From the NCBI RefSeq assembly GCF_024721115.1, contig NZ_JAMDHK010000015.1, forward strand, positions 100,111 through 142,633: a DNA stretch of 42,523 bases. Reading direction: 5' to 3'. The stretch is from Salipiger pentaromativorans. Its GTDB lineage: Bacteria; Pseudomonadota; Alphaproteobacteria; Rhodobacterales; Rhodobacteraceae. Positions 1 through 7,424 of this stretch are shown piece by piece. Below the pieces are notes generated by a model. That model ran no database searches. It was not told the DNA's origin and saw only the letters and a list, made by a program, of their open reading frames with translations. The translations under genes and the position numbers were made by a program. Every line of letters begins with the position of its first letter. Positions within the stretch are counted from its first letter, which is position 1.

Positions 1-766
1 CGCACACCTCATAGGATCGCATGGCCAGGGTCGTGATGATGATCGAGATCGGCGCGATCTCCTCCTGAACATGCAGGAATTCCAGATCCCGGTGACGCTT
101 CAGAAGCTGCACGGTCCGCCGCAGAATGCCCTTTACGGACTGACGTACCGGGAAAGGCTCTGTCGTCGCCGCATCGCGTTGTGCCGCGATGATCGACTGC
201 GTCATTCTCGGAACCAGGGCAGCCCGTTCGTCGAAGAGGGCCCGATAGGCCCGAGGATTCGTAGCATGCCAGTCTCGCAGCTTGCGATCGGGCACCAGCT
301 CACCGCCGTTCATGCAGTTCGGGTTGGCAATGGTCGGGGAGATGTCGAGGTGAAAGTCACCGGCGTAGTTCAGGCGCCAGCAGCGCTTCTTTTCTTCCAG
401 GATCGACGCGTAGTAGGCATGTTCGCGCAGGCGCTTGCCAATCGCAGCCTTCAGGCGTGCCGGTGCGATTGCCGGGCCAAGGCCGAGAATGAAGCTGATC
501 AGGTCGACATCGAACTCGTCGCGCCCGATCGGTTTGATCGAAGTTCCAAGCGCGCCGGAACCGTGCAGGTAGACATGGAGGGAAGCAAGCATCGGGTCGC
601 TCGATCCGGCCAACCAGTTCGCGACCGCCTCGTAGCTGGTGCGGGCCTTCTCGAACTGGGTCTGCGTCCATTCCAGCTCCTGGCAGATTTCTTCGAGGAT
701 CGTGAAGACCTGCGCCCGCCGCTGAATGGCGGTATCGGTGAGGAGGTGCGAGAAGATCTGGTTCAT
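1..766 (-). CDS. CBASS CD-NTase (cGAS/DncV-like cyclase), C-terminus outside window
   Basis: This open frame runs off the left edge, so only about 255 N-terminal residues are visible. It carries the nucleotidyltransferase signature of CD-NTases: HGSGALGTS at residues 68-76, the metal-binding pair D86/D88 in DEFDVDL, and a third acidic residue D141 in FHLDISP. In this family the enzyme makes a cyclic oligonucleotide after phage infection, which activates an effector. The start is the ATG at 766, which overlaps the stop of the phospholipase gene as ATGA, so the two are probably translationally coupled. The order phospholipase then cyclase matches Vibrio cholerae capV-dncV, where cap2 and cap3 follow; those would lie beyond this window and I cannot see them. 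The product nucleotide cannot be told from sequence alone. Confidence 0.9.
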   Translation of the reverse strand, partial: MNQIFSHLLTDTAIQRRAQVFTILEEICQELEWTQTQFEKARTSYEAVANWLAGSSDPMLASLHVYLHGSGALGTSIKPIGRDEFDVDLISFILGLGPAIAPARLKAAIGKRLREHAYYASILEEKKRCWRLNYAGDFHLDISPTIANPNCMNGGELVPDRKLRDWHATNPRAYRALFDERAALVPRMTQSIIAAQRDAATTEPFPVRQSVKGILRRTVQLLKRHRDLEFLHVQEEIAPISIIITTLAMRSYEVC

Positions 767-1749
767 GCCGCGTTCCGTTCGAGTTGATGCACGGGCACGA
801 ACGGCTCGGCAGGTTGCTGGAAGAAGATGGGGGTCAGTGTGGGGCTCGCGTGCCGGGCACTCGAGGCGCCAAGCCCCTTGAGCCTCTGAATCTTGGTGGT
901 GTCATCGAGGGAAAAGAAACCCTCCGGCACGCTCGGCGAGTACCGGTACACAGCCGTCCGGTCGTGCGGATCGCCTGTCAGATGACGGGCAATGCCGAGC
1001 GCTCCACGGGATTGCCCGTCCATGAAAAGACTCAGGGCCTTCAACCCGAGACCGGCCTTGCCGGGGGATTCAGGCAGCATGTAGACCTCGTCGACACAGC
1101 CGAGGCTTAGGATGTGCAGGTCCTGCGGAGACCAGCCAAGCATCGAAATCGCTTCGACGGTCGCGACGCCCACCGGATTGTTGCACCAGGTGCCGCCATC
1201 GAGGAGCCCGACATCATCCACCGTCTTGTGGCGCGCGAAATAGGTCGGAGCGGCTGACGTCGCCATCGCGGCGTCGAGGGCCGGCTTCCGGTAATCCTTG
1301 GTGAGCCGCGGATGATGTGACGTCTTGTAGATGTAGACGCTGCGCTGATCGGCATCCCAGGCCGGGATGAGCAACCGGGTCTCCGCTTCGCCGATGAGCT
1401 TGTCACCGAGGACGGCGCGGAGCTCGTCCCGAAGCGTGGATGCTTCGTGCTTGGGCTTGACCAGGTGACGCAGGGCGGCACGCGCGTCCCGGGCCTTTTG
1501 TCCGAGCCAGTTCTTGTCCCCCGCTTGCCCGAAGATCGTCGGCCCGCGATTTTCGTAGAGTTCGAGGAGGGTTTTGGCCGGGATGCCGAGGGCGAGGCCG
1601 ATCGCGAGAATGCCCCCGGTTGACGTTCCCGCAATCAGGTCGAAGTAGCGGCCAATCGGTTCATCAAGGTCTTCTTCCAAACCCGCCAGAAAGGCCGCGG
1701 GTTGGGTGCCTTTTATGCCACCGCCATCGATGCACAGGATACGTCTCAT
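763..1749 (-). CDS. capV: CapV-type patatin-like phospholipase, CBASS effector
   Basis: The 328-residue protein has the full patatin set: oxyanion loop DGGGIKG at residues 8-14, nucleophile motif GTSTG with Ser43, and the catalytic Asp184 in LLDGG. No signal peptide or membrane segment is seen, fitting a soluble cytoplasmic enzyme. Placed directly before and overlapping the CD-NTase by 4 bp, it is best read as the CBASS effector that degrades inner-membrane phospholipids when it binds the cyclic nucleotide and so kills the infected cell. It starts 7 bp after the small DUF2188 gene, so the three genes form one leftward operon. A housekeeping patatin is the alternative, but the cyclase partner makes that unlikely. 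A second, unrelated patatin lipoprotein lies at 22.1 kb. Confidence 0.9.
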   Translation of the reverse strand: MRRILCIDGGGIKGTQPAAFLAGLEEDLDEPIGRYFDLIAGTSTGGILAIGLALGIPAKTLLELYENRGPTIFGQAGDKNWLGQKARDARAALRHLVKPKHEASTLRDELRAVLGDKLIGEAETRLLIPAWDADQRSVYIYKTSHHPRLTKDYRKPALDAAMATSAAPTYFARHKTVDDVGLLDGGTWCNNPVGVATVEAISMLGWSPQDLHILSLGCVDEVYMLPESPGKAGLGLKALSLFMDGQSRGALGIARHLTGDPHDRTAVYRYSPSVPEGFFSLDDTTKIQRLKGLGASSARHASPTLTPIFFQQPAEPFVPVHQLERNAA

Positions 1750-1756
1750 GATTTAC

Positions 1757-1981
1757 TTAGCCTTCCGGGGGGTAGGGGTCTTTGCCGTAGGTGTTGCGCT
1801 CGCGGATGCGACCGTTGGTTCCGTGGATGAGCATTTCCGTGCCCTGATTGCGGGCGATGTCACGCGCCTGGGTGATCGCGGATTGCTGCGTCGGGTGGAT
1901 GGCCGTTGCCTTTGCGTTTCCCGCGCCTTTCACGGCCCAACCGTCCTTGTGGGGAACAACATGCTGATTTTTCTTGGTCAT
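1757..1981 (-). CDS. DUF2188 small protein, first gene of the CBASS operon
   Basis: A 74-residue basic protein that matches my knowledge of DUF2188: an N-terminal HVVPHKDGWAVKG stretch, a central helix with AITQARDIARNQG, and a C-terminal HGTNGRIRERNTYG. Function of the family is unknown. I chose the ATG at 1981 because GGAG lies 7 nt before it; a TTG 12 nt upstream overlaps that ribosome site. The stop is 7 bp before capV, so it should be co-transcribed with the CBASS genes. Such a gene is not one of the usual cap genes. It may be a passenger or an accessory factor; nothing in the sequence decides this. Confidence 0.8.
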   Translation of the reverse strand: MTKKNQHVVPHKDGWAVKGAGNAKATAIHPTQQSAITQARDIARNQGTEMLIHGTNGRIRERNTYGKDPYPPEG

Positions 1982-2085
1982 TTTGATCTCCAAGTACCTT
2001 TTTTCCTTGACGATTCGTCAATCTTGTGTTGATATATACATCAAGAAATGTCGTTTATCAACCGACGTTTTCACGGGAGCAGACC
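1982..2085. promoter_or_regulatory. Shared divergent control region with perfect operator-like palindrome
   Basis: This gap separates the leftward CBASS operon from the rightward HTH-peptidase gene. At 2007-2021 it holds a perfect 7-1-7 inverted repeat, TTGACGA-T-TCGTCAA. A second inverted repeat, TTGAT/ATCAA with a 6-nt spacer, lies at 2029-2044. The palindrome contains a TTGACG -35 box on each strand: rightward it pairs with TGATAT at 2030-2035 at 17-nt spacing; leftward the -10 is poor. A repressor bound here would therefore cover the rightward promoter and probably the leftward one. The adjacent XRE protein is the natural candidate. Confidence 0.6.
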
Positions 2086-3156
2086 ATGTTTGGACAACGG
2101 TTGCGACTGGCCCGCAAGAAGGCGGGTTTGTCGATGCAGGCGCTTGCCGACCGCACCTCGCCAAGGATCACCGCGCAGGCCATCAGCAAGTACGAGGCGG
2201 ACAAGATGAATCCGTCCTCCTCGGTGTTGGTCGGTCTGAGCAAGGCTCTGGGCGTGTCGCTCGATTTCCTGATGGGGGGTCAGGTCGAAGAGCTTGTCGG
2301 CGTCGAATTCCGCAAGCATTCCAGCACCTCCGCAAGGGACCGCGCTCATGCGGAAGCCGTCGTCATCGAGCGGCTGGAGGACTACCTGGCGATCGAGGAC
2401 ATCCTGGAAATCGCACCGCCAGACGACCCGTTCGGCGATCTGGTGACCGATGTTGTCGAGAGGTACGAAGATCTGGACCTGCTCGCGCGCAAGCTGCGAA
2501 GGCATTGGAAGCTCGGAAACGATCCAATTCCCAGCATGTCGCGGCTGCTTGAGGACAAGGGCATCAAGGTCATCGAAGCCGATTTCGCCGAGCGCTTCGA
2601 TGGGTTGGCCTGCGAGGTGCGGCGCAGCGAGGGTCGAAGTTCCACCGATGTCGTGGTGGTTTCAAGCCGCACCAATATCGAGCGCAGGCGGTTCAATCTG
2701 GCACATGAACTGGCGCACCGTGTCATTCGGGCGACCGGAAACTCGGCGATCAAGCTCGAGAAGGCGATGAACCGTTTCGCCGGTGCGTTCCTGATACCCA
2801 CCGATCACCTGATCGAGGAGGCCGGTCCCTCGCGCAGCGGCATGACCTATTTGGAGATCATGCGACTGAAGCGGCTCTATGGCGTGTCGGCAGCCGCGAT
2901 GCTAATGCGTCTCGGACAGGTTGGCATCCTGCCCCAGTCGATGATCGACTACGCGTTTCGGACCTATGCACGGCGCTGGCGCACCAGCGAACCGGACGAG
3001 ATACGGGATGATGAGGGGTTCGGTGCTTTCGAGCATCCGCAGCGGTTTGAGCGCCTGGTCTGGCGAGCGCTCGGTGAGGAATTGATCTCGCCGGTACGCG
3101 CCGCTCAGATGCTGCACCTATCGCTGTCCACCGTTGAAGAGAATATCAGGGGATAG
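2086..3156 (+). CDS. XRE helix-turn-helix / ImmA-IrrE zinc metallopeptidase fusion
   Basis: 356 residues. Residues 1-64 form an XRE-type HTH ending in the usual GVSLDFLMGG. A linker of about 85 residues follows, then an ImmA/IrrE (COG2856) domain with the zinc motif HELAH at 207-211 and a downstream Glu in EKAMNRFAGAFLIP near 225. The ATG at 2086 has GGGAG just before it; upstream in-frame codons lie in the palindromic promoter. Known relatives act either as antitoxins next to toxin genes or as proteases that cleave a repressor on stress. Here it lies 8 bp before a PIN gene (toxin-antitoxin arrangement) and faces a CBASS operon, where separate CapH (HTH) and CapP (peptidase) proteins are known regulators. 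A dual role is my inference. Confidence 0.87.
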   Translation: MFGQRLRLARKKAGLSMQALADRTSPRITAQAISKYEADKMNPSSSVLVGLSKALGVSLDFLMGGQVEELVGVEFRKHSSTSARDRAHAEAVVIERLEDYLAIEDILEIAPPDDPFGDLVTDVVERYEDLDLLARKLRRHWKLGNDPIPSMSRLLEDKGIKVIEADFAERFDGLACEVRRSEGRSSTDVVVVSSRTNIERRRFNLAHELAHRVIRATGNSAIKLEKAMNRFAGAFLIPTDHLIEEAGPSRSGMTYLEIMRLKRLYGVSAAAMLMRLGQVGILPQSMIDYAFRTYARRWRTSEPDEIRDDEGFGAFEHPQRFERLVWRALGEELISPVRAAQMLHLSLSTVEENIRG

Positions 3157-3164
3157 TTCGTCTC

Positions 3165-3668
3165 GTGGCCCGCGTGATCGTCAACGATGCCAGCTGTTTG
3201 ATCGATCTTCGGAAGGGTCGGTTGCTGCACGTCCTATGCGCCCTACCCTACGAGTTCATCGTACCGCTTCCCGTGCGCGCGAGCGAGATCCTGGATTTCA
3301 CACCTCAGGAATGGGCGATCCTCGACGGCAGCGGCATGGCGACATACGACCTGCCGCCGGCCCAAGTTGGCCAGGCATTCGACATCAAGAAGCAGCACGG
3401 GCGACTGTCAGCGAACGATTGCTTCTGTCTCGTGACGGCACGGGTGCATGCGGAAGCCATCTTGCTCACCGGAGACCGTTTGCTGCGGCGCGTCGCCGAG
3501 GACGACGGGATCGCCGCGCATGGCGTTCTATGGGTGGTCGAGCAACTACTGAGGGACAGCCTTTGCGATCCCAAGTTGCTTGAAACGGCATTGACGCTTT
3601 GGCGGAACGACAAGGCGGTCTTCTTGCCCAATCAGCTCATCGACAACCTGCTGCGTCGGGTGCGATAG
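3165..3668 (+). CDS. PIN-domain protein, putative toxin ribonuclease
   Basis: 167 residues, the usual PIN toxin size. Acidic residues fall in PIN order: D8 in VIVNDAS, E41 in ASEILDF, D85 in LSANDC and D104 in LTGDR, which would bind the metal for RNA cleavage. It resembles the DUF3368/PIN group. The start is a GTG at 3165, 8 bp after the HTH-peptidase stop, with AGGGGA about 12 nt upstream. Pairs of a COG2856 protein and a PIN protein have been predicted as toxin-antitoxin modules, so the upstream gene is probably its antitoxin and autoregulator. Its RNA target is unknown. It ends convergently with the RES gene, 87 bp away. Confidence 0.75.
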   Translation: MARVIVNDASCLIDLRKGRLLHVLCALPYEFIVPLPVRASEILDFTPQEWAILDGSGMATYDLPPAQVGQAFDIKKQHGRLSANDCFCLVTARVHAEAILLTGDRLLRRVAEDDGIAAHGVLWVVEQLLRDSLCDPKLLETALTLWRNDKAVFLPNQLIDNLLRRVR

Positions 3669-3755
3669 CGGCGGCATTGCGTTCCACCGGATGGTGACGA
3701 CGCGGATCAAGTGCCGCTAAGAAACCTCCATCTCCTGAGGAGCCGGAAGGACAGG

Positions 3756-4913
3756 TCACAGAAGTTCTACTTCGACGAGCCGCAGCCAAGCACCATCTTC
3801 GGACGTATCAGCATCGACGACATTTTCAGGACCGGCAAACAGCCCGACATTGGCAGCCGCAGCCCCCAAAGCCGAAACGTAGCGGATGCCGTCGGGGCTT
3901 CCTGCAGAGAATGTCCAGTCCCTGAAGAACTCTGTAACGATCTGGGTCGGGATGTAGTCGACATTCACTCGATCATCCTGCTCGACCGGCTCCGCCATCC
4001 CTCGAGTCAGTTGGCGCAGAAACGACAGGCCTTGAAGATACCTCCGGGGCGCATTCGAAAAAAACCCCGGGATCCGTGGAAGCTCGGCAAGGTCGAGCAG
4101 GATGATCGGGATCTCGGTTTGGAAACGCGCTAAGACAGGCTCGCCAGCGCGGGCCTCGGCGATCGCGGAAGGCGCATCTTCAGCCCCGTAGAACATGGGG
4201 ATCCCCGGCGGGTTCATTCGGTTTGACTGCAGACAGATGCGGGCGGGCGGCGGGCCAAGGGCGGCAGCCGAGGGTTCGAACGGCGGCACGGTCTGATTTC
4301 GCACCCGATAGTACGATTGCCCGACAGGTACCGAGCGCACCAATCCCAGTTCTTCGACAAGCTCTGCGAGTTCCACGAGAAACATGCCGGCAGAGCGTTC
4401 ATCCGGGTGCGACACATCGCTTGCGCCGACAGAGTGAAAGAAGAACCTTCGCTCCGACATCGTGACGCGCCGGAAATCGCGCCAGCTAAACGCCATGCTG
4501 TCGTCGAATTCGAGGGAAAGCCAGTCGTACTCGCACCAGACATCGTCCTCGATCTCGCCGAGCAGATCGTCCATCAGCCGGTCGTGATCCCGAGCTTCGA
4601 TAGCCAGACCAATCTCGTCGAAAAGCAGCTCTTGTGTATCCCAATGCGACCCCAGGTAACCACCTTCACGGGAATTGTAGGGCAGCTGGTCGACCGCGGT
4701 ACCGTAGAATGTTCCCATCCGACCCTCGATGAACTCCGCGATTTCTTCAAGGGGCAAAACCTTCCGGCGACGCGCGTTGCAATAGCTGCACCTGCCGGGG
4801 GCCCCATCATTCCGGATGACGTCCTTGAGATCTTCGTCGCCAAAGCACTTTGTGCAGACGTACCTGTCGGAAATGCTGTCCTGTCGGAAGTTGGCGGGGT
4901 CGATGCGGCTCAT
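3756..4913 (-). CDS. HEPN-associated N-terminal domain + RES domain protein
   Basis: 385 residues. The N-terminus has a four-cysteine zinc knuckle, C20-x2-C23 and C42-x2-C45, followed by a mostly helical acidic region to about residue 190, which fits the HEPN/RES N-terminal domain. The C-terminal half is a RES domain: YYRVR near the start, a GIPMFYGAED segment, SAIAEAR, and a final segment with DGIRYVSA. RES toxins are known to destroy NAD+ by glycohydrolysis or phosphorolysis. Full-length proteins with this architecture are known from bacterial conflict analyses, usually without a dedicated antitoxin. It lies 60 bp downstream of the UPF0489 gene in the same direction. NAD+ depletion during infection is a plausible role but unproven. 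Confidence 0.85.
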   Translation of the reverse strand: MSRIDPANFRQDSISDRYVCTKCFGDEDLKDVIRNDGAPGRCSYCNARRRKVLPLEEIAEFIEGRMGTFYGTAVDQLPYNSREGGYLGSHWDTQELLFDEIGLAIEARDHDRLMDDLLGEIEDDVWCEYDWLSLEFDDSMAFSWRDFRRVTMSERRFFFHSVGASDVSHPDERSAGMFLVELAELVEELGLVRSVPVGQSYYRVRNQTVPPFEPSAAALGPPPARICLQSNRMNPPGIPMFYGAEDAPSAIAEARAGEPVLARFQTEIPIILLDLAELPRIPGFFSNAPRRYLQGLSFLRQLTRGMAEPVEQDDRVNVDYIPTQIVTEFFRDWTFSAGSPDGIRYVSALGAAAANVGLFAGPENVVDADTSEDGAWLRLVEVELL

Positions 4914-4973
4914 TGCACTAGGGTACCAAAGGGCTGGGGGTTCGATAATCTCCGGCGGGCGATATCATTCTCG

Positions 4974-5714
4974 TTATGTGGGTTCGACAGCATTCGGAAG
5001 CTGGAATTCCAGATCCAGCCGCTCCAGAATCCGGGCAGCCAGAGCCTCAGTCGCCGCCCAGCCTGGTGTAAAGCTATCCGGCGTCAGGCAAAGGGTAAGA
5101 ACTCCGATCGTGCCACGATCCATCGCATCCTTGAGGCCTGAAGCGACGGCATCAATGTAGTCATCGGAGACCATCTTGCGAATGTCAGACACGAACTGGC
5201 AGTAGAAATAGTCCAGGTCGATGTTGACGATCCATGGCGCTTCCCGCTCGGCAAGCCAATACGAGAGATTCTCGGGTAGTTCCCATGGCGAACTGTACAT
5301 CGGACGGCCGAAGTTGGGTGAGTCCCCATCTTCATGGGTTAGGCATCGGAAGCTTGTGAGGCTGTCCCCGAACTCCCGCAAATAGATGGAGAGATAGTTG
5401 TCCCAGCGGATGACAGGACAATCGAAGTCGTCGCTCCGATAGGTCTTTTCGAGATAAGCATCGATCCCAGCGGTCCAACTTGGCAAATGCTTAAGCCACT
5501 CGTCCAAACGGCTCTGAAGCGCGTCGGGATGACGGTCGATGTGCATGAGGGAATGGGGTGCGGTGAGATCGAGTTCCTGCAGCCAGCACCACAGGGCCGC
5601 ACGATGATTGTCCATCACGTAGACATTACCTGCTCTGCAGAGAAAGTTCTGTTCGACGGACCCTGAGTGGTTTCGCCCCTTGAAGGGGACGATCCACTCC
5701 CATTCGGTTGTCAT
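4974..5714 (-). CDS. UPF0489 (arginase-fold, peptide-arginase-like) protein
   Basis: 246 residues from the ATG at 5714. It carries the UPF0489 metal-site pattern: DNHR near residue 35, HIDRHPD at 58-64 and NIDLDYF near 165-170, which correspond to the His/Asp ligands of the ureohydrolase (arginase) fold. Some members convert arginine to ornithine in ribosomal peptides. No peptide precursor or radical SAM partner is visible here. An upstream in-frame TTG at 5741 overlaps the scpB stop (TTGA) and would make the protein 255 residues; neither start has a good ribosome site. It lies between scpB and the RES gene, all leftward. The substrate may be a protein side chain or a small guanidino compound; context suggests a conflict-system role. 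Confidence 0.78.
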   Translation of the reverse strand: MTTEWEWIVPFKGRNHSGSVEQNFLCRAGNVYVMDNHRAALWCWLQELDLTAPHSLMHIDRHPDALQSRLDEWLKHLPSWTAGIDAYLEKTYRSDDFDCPVIRWDNYLSIYLREFGDSLTSFRCLTHEDGDSPNFGRPMYSSPWELPENLSYWLAEREAPWIVNIDLDYFYCQFVSDIRKMVSDDYIDAVASGLKDAMDRGTIGVLTLCLTPDSFTPGWAATEALAARILERLDLEFQLPNAVEPT

Positions 5715-5737
5715 TCGTGTTCGCCATTCAATGCCAC

Positions 5738-6343
5738 TCAACCCTCATTTCTTTGGAGTTGCAGTTCTGGCAGGTCACGCAAGCTTTGCAGATCAAACGT
5801 CACCAGGAAAGTCTCCGTGGTCACGAAGGTATGCGGCGCTCCGGGACGCGGCGACCTGGGCCCGCTCGTAATCAGATCCTTGTAGCGCAGCCGGGCCAGC
5901 AGATCGCGGCTGACCTCCTTGCCGAAGATGTCGGCCAGCCCCGCCCGGTCGATCGGCTGATGATAGGCGATCGCGCAGAGCACGCCCATCTCCATTTCGG
6001 TGAAGGCCAACGACTGCTCACCAAGATCAGCGGCGGCCTTGATCGCGTCCGCGAACTGGGCCCTAGTCCGGAACATCCACCCGCCGGCTACCTGTACCAG
6101 CACGTAAGGGCGGCCGTTCAACTCGGCCTGGATGTCCTCGATCAACATCTCGACCGAGGCCCCCTGCCCCACTACACGCGCAAGATCCTCACATCCGACC
6201 GGCGAGGCGCTGGCGAACAGCACCGCTTCGATCCGCCCCATCCATTCGCGCCAGCGCAGCTCCTGCGGCAGGTCGTCCAGATCCCGGTCAAAGACGGCGC
6301 CGCCCTCCTCCGCCGGTTTCCGCTTCCGGGTCGCGACCGTCAT
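5738..6343 (-). CDS. ScpB-like protein (condensin-associated winged helix), orphan
   Basis: 201 residues with the two winged-helix domains of ScpB: RIEAVLFASASPV near residue 37 begins the first, and AIAYHQPIDRAGLADIFGKEVS the second. Chromosomal ScpB binds ScpA to bridge SMC heads in condensin. No scpA or smc is near, so this is an orphan copy. It overlaps the stop of the DUF1403 gene as ATGA at 6343-6340, indicating coupled translation. The DUF1403-ScpB pair next to a tyrosine recombinase is a recurrent arrangement on alphaproteobacterial plasmids to my knowledge, but its role is not established. A function in plasmid DNA organisation or recombination is inference. Confidence 0.85.
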   Translation of the reverse strand: MTVATRKRKPAEEGGAVFDRDLDDLPQELRWREWMGRIEAVLFASASPVGCEDLARVVGQGASVEMLIEDIQAELNGRPYVLVQVAGGWMFRTRAQFADAIKAAADLGEQSLAFTEMEMGVLCAIAYHQPIDRAGLADIFGKEVSRDLLARLRYKDLITSGPRSPRPGAPHTFVTTETFLVTFDLQSLRDLPELQLQRNEG

Positions 6344-7293
6344 GATGCGATCCCGTAGAGTCGGAAGGTCGGCCGCCCGGTCAGTTCTCGTGCGACACCC
6401 AGCTCGACCAGCCGATCGCAGAAACGCCGCGCGGCGCGATCGGTCATGGAGATCGAGGTCCCGCGAATACGCGGCGACAGCATCGACGCCGGGGCTACCG
6501 CATCTTCGGTCAGGAACAGCTCGACCGCCGCGTCCGACCCTTTGGCCCGCAGCTTCGGCGCAACGGCGCGAAGGGCCTCGGCGCGTCGGGCCAGATCCCG
6601 CGCCACCCGGATCGACTCTTCGATAGCCTCGAAGATCCGCACCTCGACTGCGAGATCGGCCCCCTGCCCTTTTGCGGTCAGGTCGCGCAGAACCGCCTTT
6701 GTCAAACGCTGCGCAGTCACGGACAGTACCTGCTTCCAGTTCTGCGCCCACGCCAGGACGACGTCCGAGAGAAGGCAGGCGGTGCGCTCTGCCCGGTCGT
6801 CGACTTCGAGCACGGCGCGCAGGGCGGCGACGCAACCCGACAACGGGCCATGGGTCCGTGCGCGCTCCAATCCCACGTCGAGCCAAGCGCCCACCTCGCC
6901 CGCGAACTCCGCACCAACGAAGTCGGCGATCTCGCCCGTCCGGCCTGCACGAAGCCGGACGCCTTCGCGCCAGAACGCCAACAGATCGCCATCCGGACCC
7001 CGTGCTTCGCCTGGCGGCGTCAGGTGGAAAGCGTCGCGGATGTCCGCCTCCCGCGCCAGCCGCCCTTCCAGTTTCGAGGTCGCCGTTGCGGCGCTCAGCG
7101 CCAACCGGTTGGCGAGCAGCTTCACGGGCACACCATGCCTGGGATCACCGACTAGATAATCGAGCACCGTCAGCGCCGACCCCGACCGAAAGGCCACAGT
7201 TTCAAGGGTTTCCGCACGTCCTGAGGTGACCCAGCCCGGCAGGTGCGGTAACTTGTCCAAGTCGTTCGAGATGGCTGTCGGCTGGTATGTCAT
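6340..7293 (-). CDS. DUF1403 family protein
   Basis: 317 residues, alanine- and arginine-rich, mostly helical, ending in the family-like TGRPTFRLYGIAS. I recognise it as DUF1403, a family of unknown function found mainly in Rhizobiales and Rhodobacterales and commonly next to an scpB gene, as here. Residues 20-100 include a segment (LTVLDYLVGDPRHGVPVKLL) that matches the family. A C-terminal part near residue 275 (SMTDRAARRFCDRLVELG) looks like a helix-turn-helix, so DNA binding is possible. No ribosome site is seen before the ATG at 7293, so it may be leaderless or start slightly elsewhere. It is the head of a leftward group with scpB and possibly the UPF0489 and RES genes. Confidence 0.85.
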   Translation of the reverse strand: MTYQPTAISNDLDKLPHLPGWVTSGRAETLETVAFRSGSALTVLDYLVGDPRHGVPVKLLANRLALSAATATSKLEGRLAREADIRDAFHLTPPGEARGPDGDLLAFWREGVRLRAGRTGEIADFVGAEFAGEVGAWLDVGLERARTHGPLSGCVAALRAVLEVDDRAERTACLLSDVVLAWAQNWKQVLSVTAQRLTKAVLRDLTAKGQGADLAVEVRIFEAIEESIRVARDLARRAEALRAVAPKLRAKGSDAAVELFLTEDAVAPASMLSPRIRGTSISMTDRAARRFCDRLVELGVARELTGRPTFRLYGIAS

Positions 7294-7366
7294 ATAACAA
7301 CACTAGTCTCTCGCGGCGCTTTCGTCCACAATATGATGTGCAAACCGCCCCACCCTGTGGCTCCAG

Positions 7367-7401
7367 ATCATGTCCAATAAGTTTGCATTATCGGACGTGA
7401 T
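7367..7401. other. 14-7-14 inverted repeat, candidate recombinase core or operator
   Basis: ATCATGTCCAATAA (7367-7380) and TTATCGGACGTGAT (7388-7401) are inverted copies with 12 of 14 positions matching, around the 7-nt spacer GTTTGCA. This symmetry and spacer length fit the crossover core of a tyrosine recombinase, and the integrase gene begins 313 bp to the right. It could instead be an operator for the DUF1403 operon, which starts 74 bp to the left. Confidence 0.45.
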
Positions 7402-7424
7402 AGTGATATGCTGCGAAACATGGT

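Noticed and set aside
71-787. Rightward 238-residue frame at the left edge
   Set aside because: Antisense to the CD-NTase, which has all catalytic motifs; high G+C keeps the opposite strand open.
5738-6886. N-terminal extension of the ScpB frame to 382 residues
   Set aside because: The first 181 residues lie within the DUF1403 gene and are arginine-rich shadow; ScpB homology begins at the ATG at 6343.
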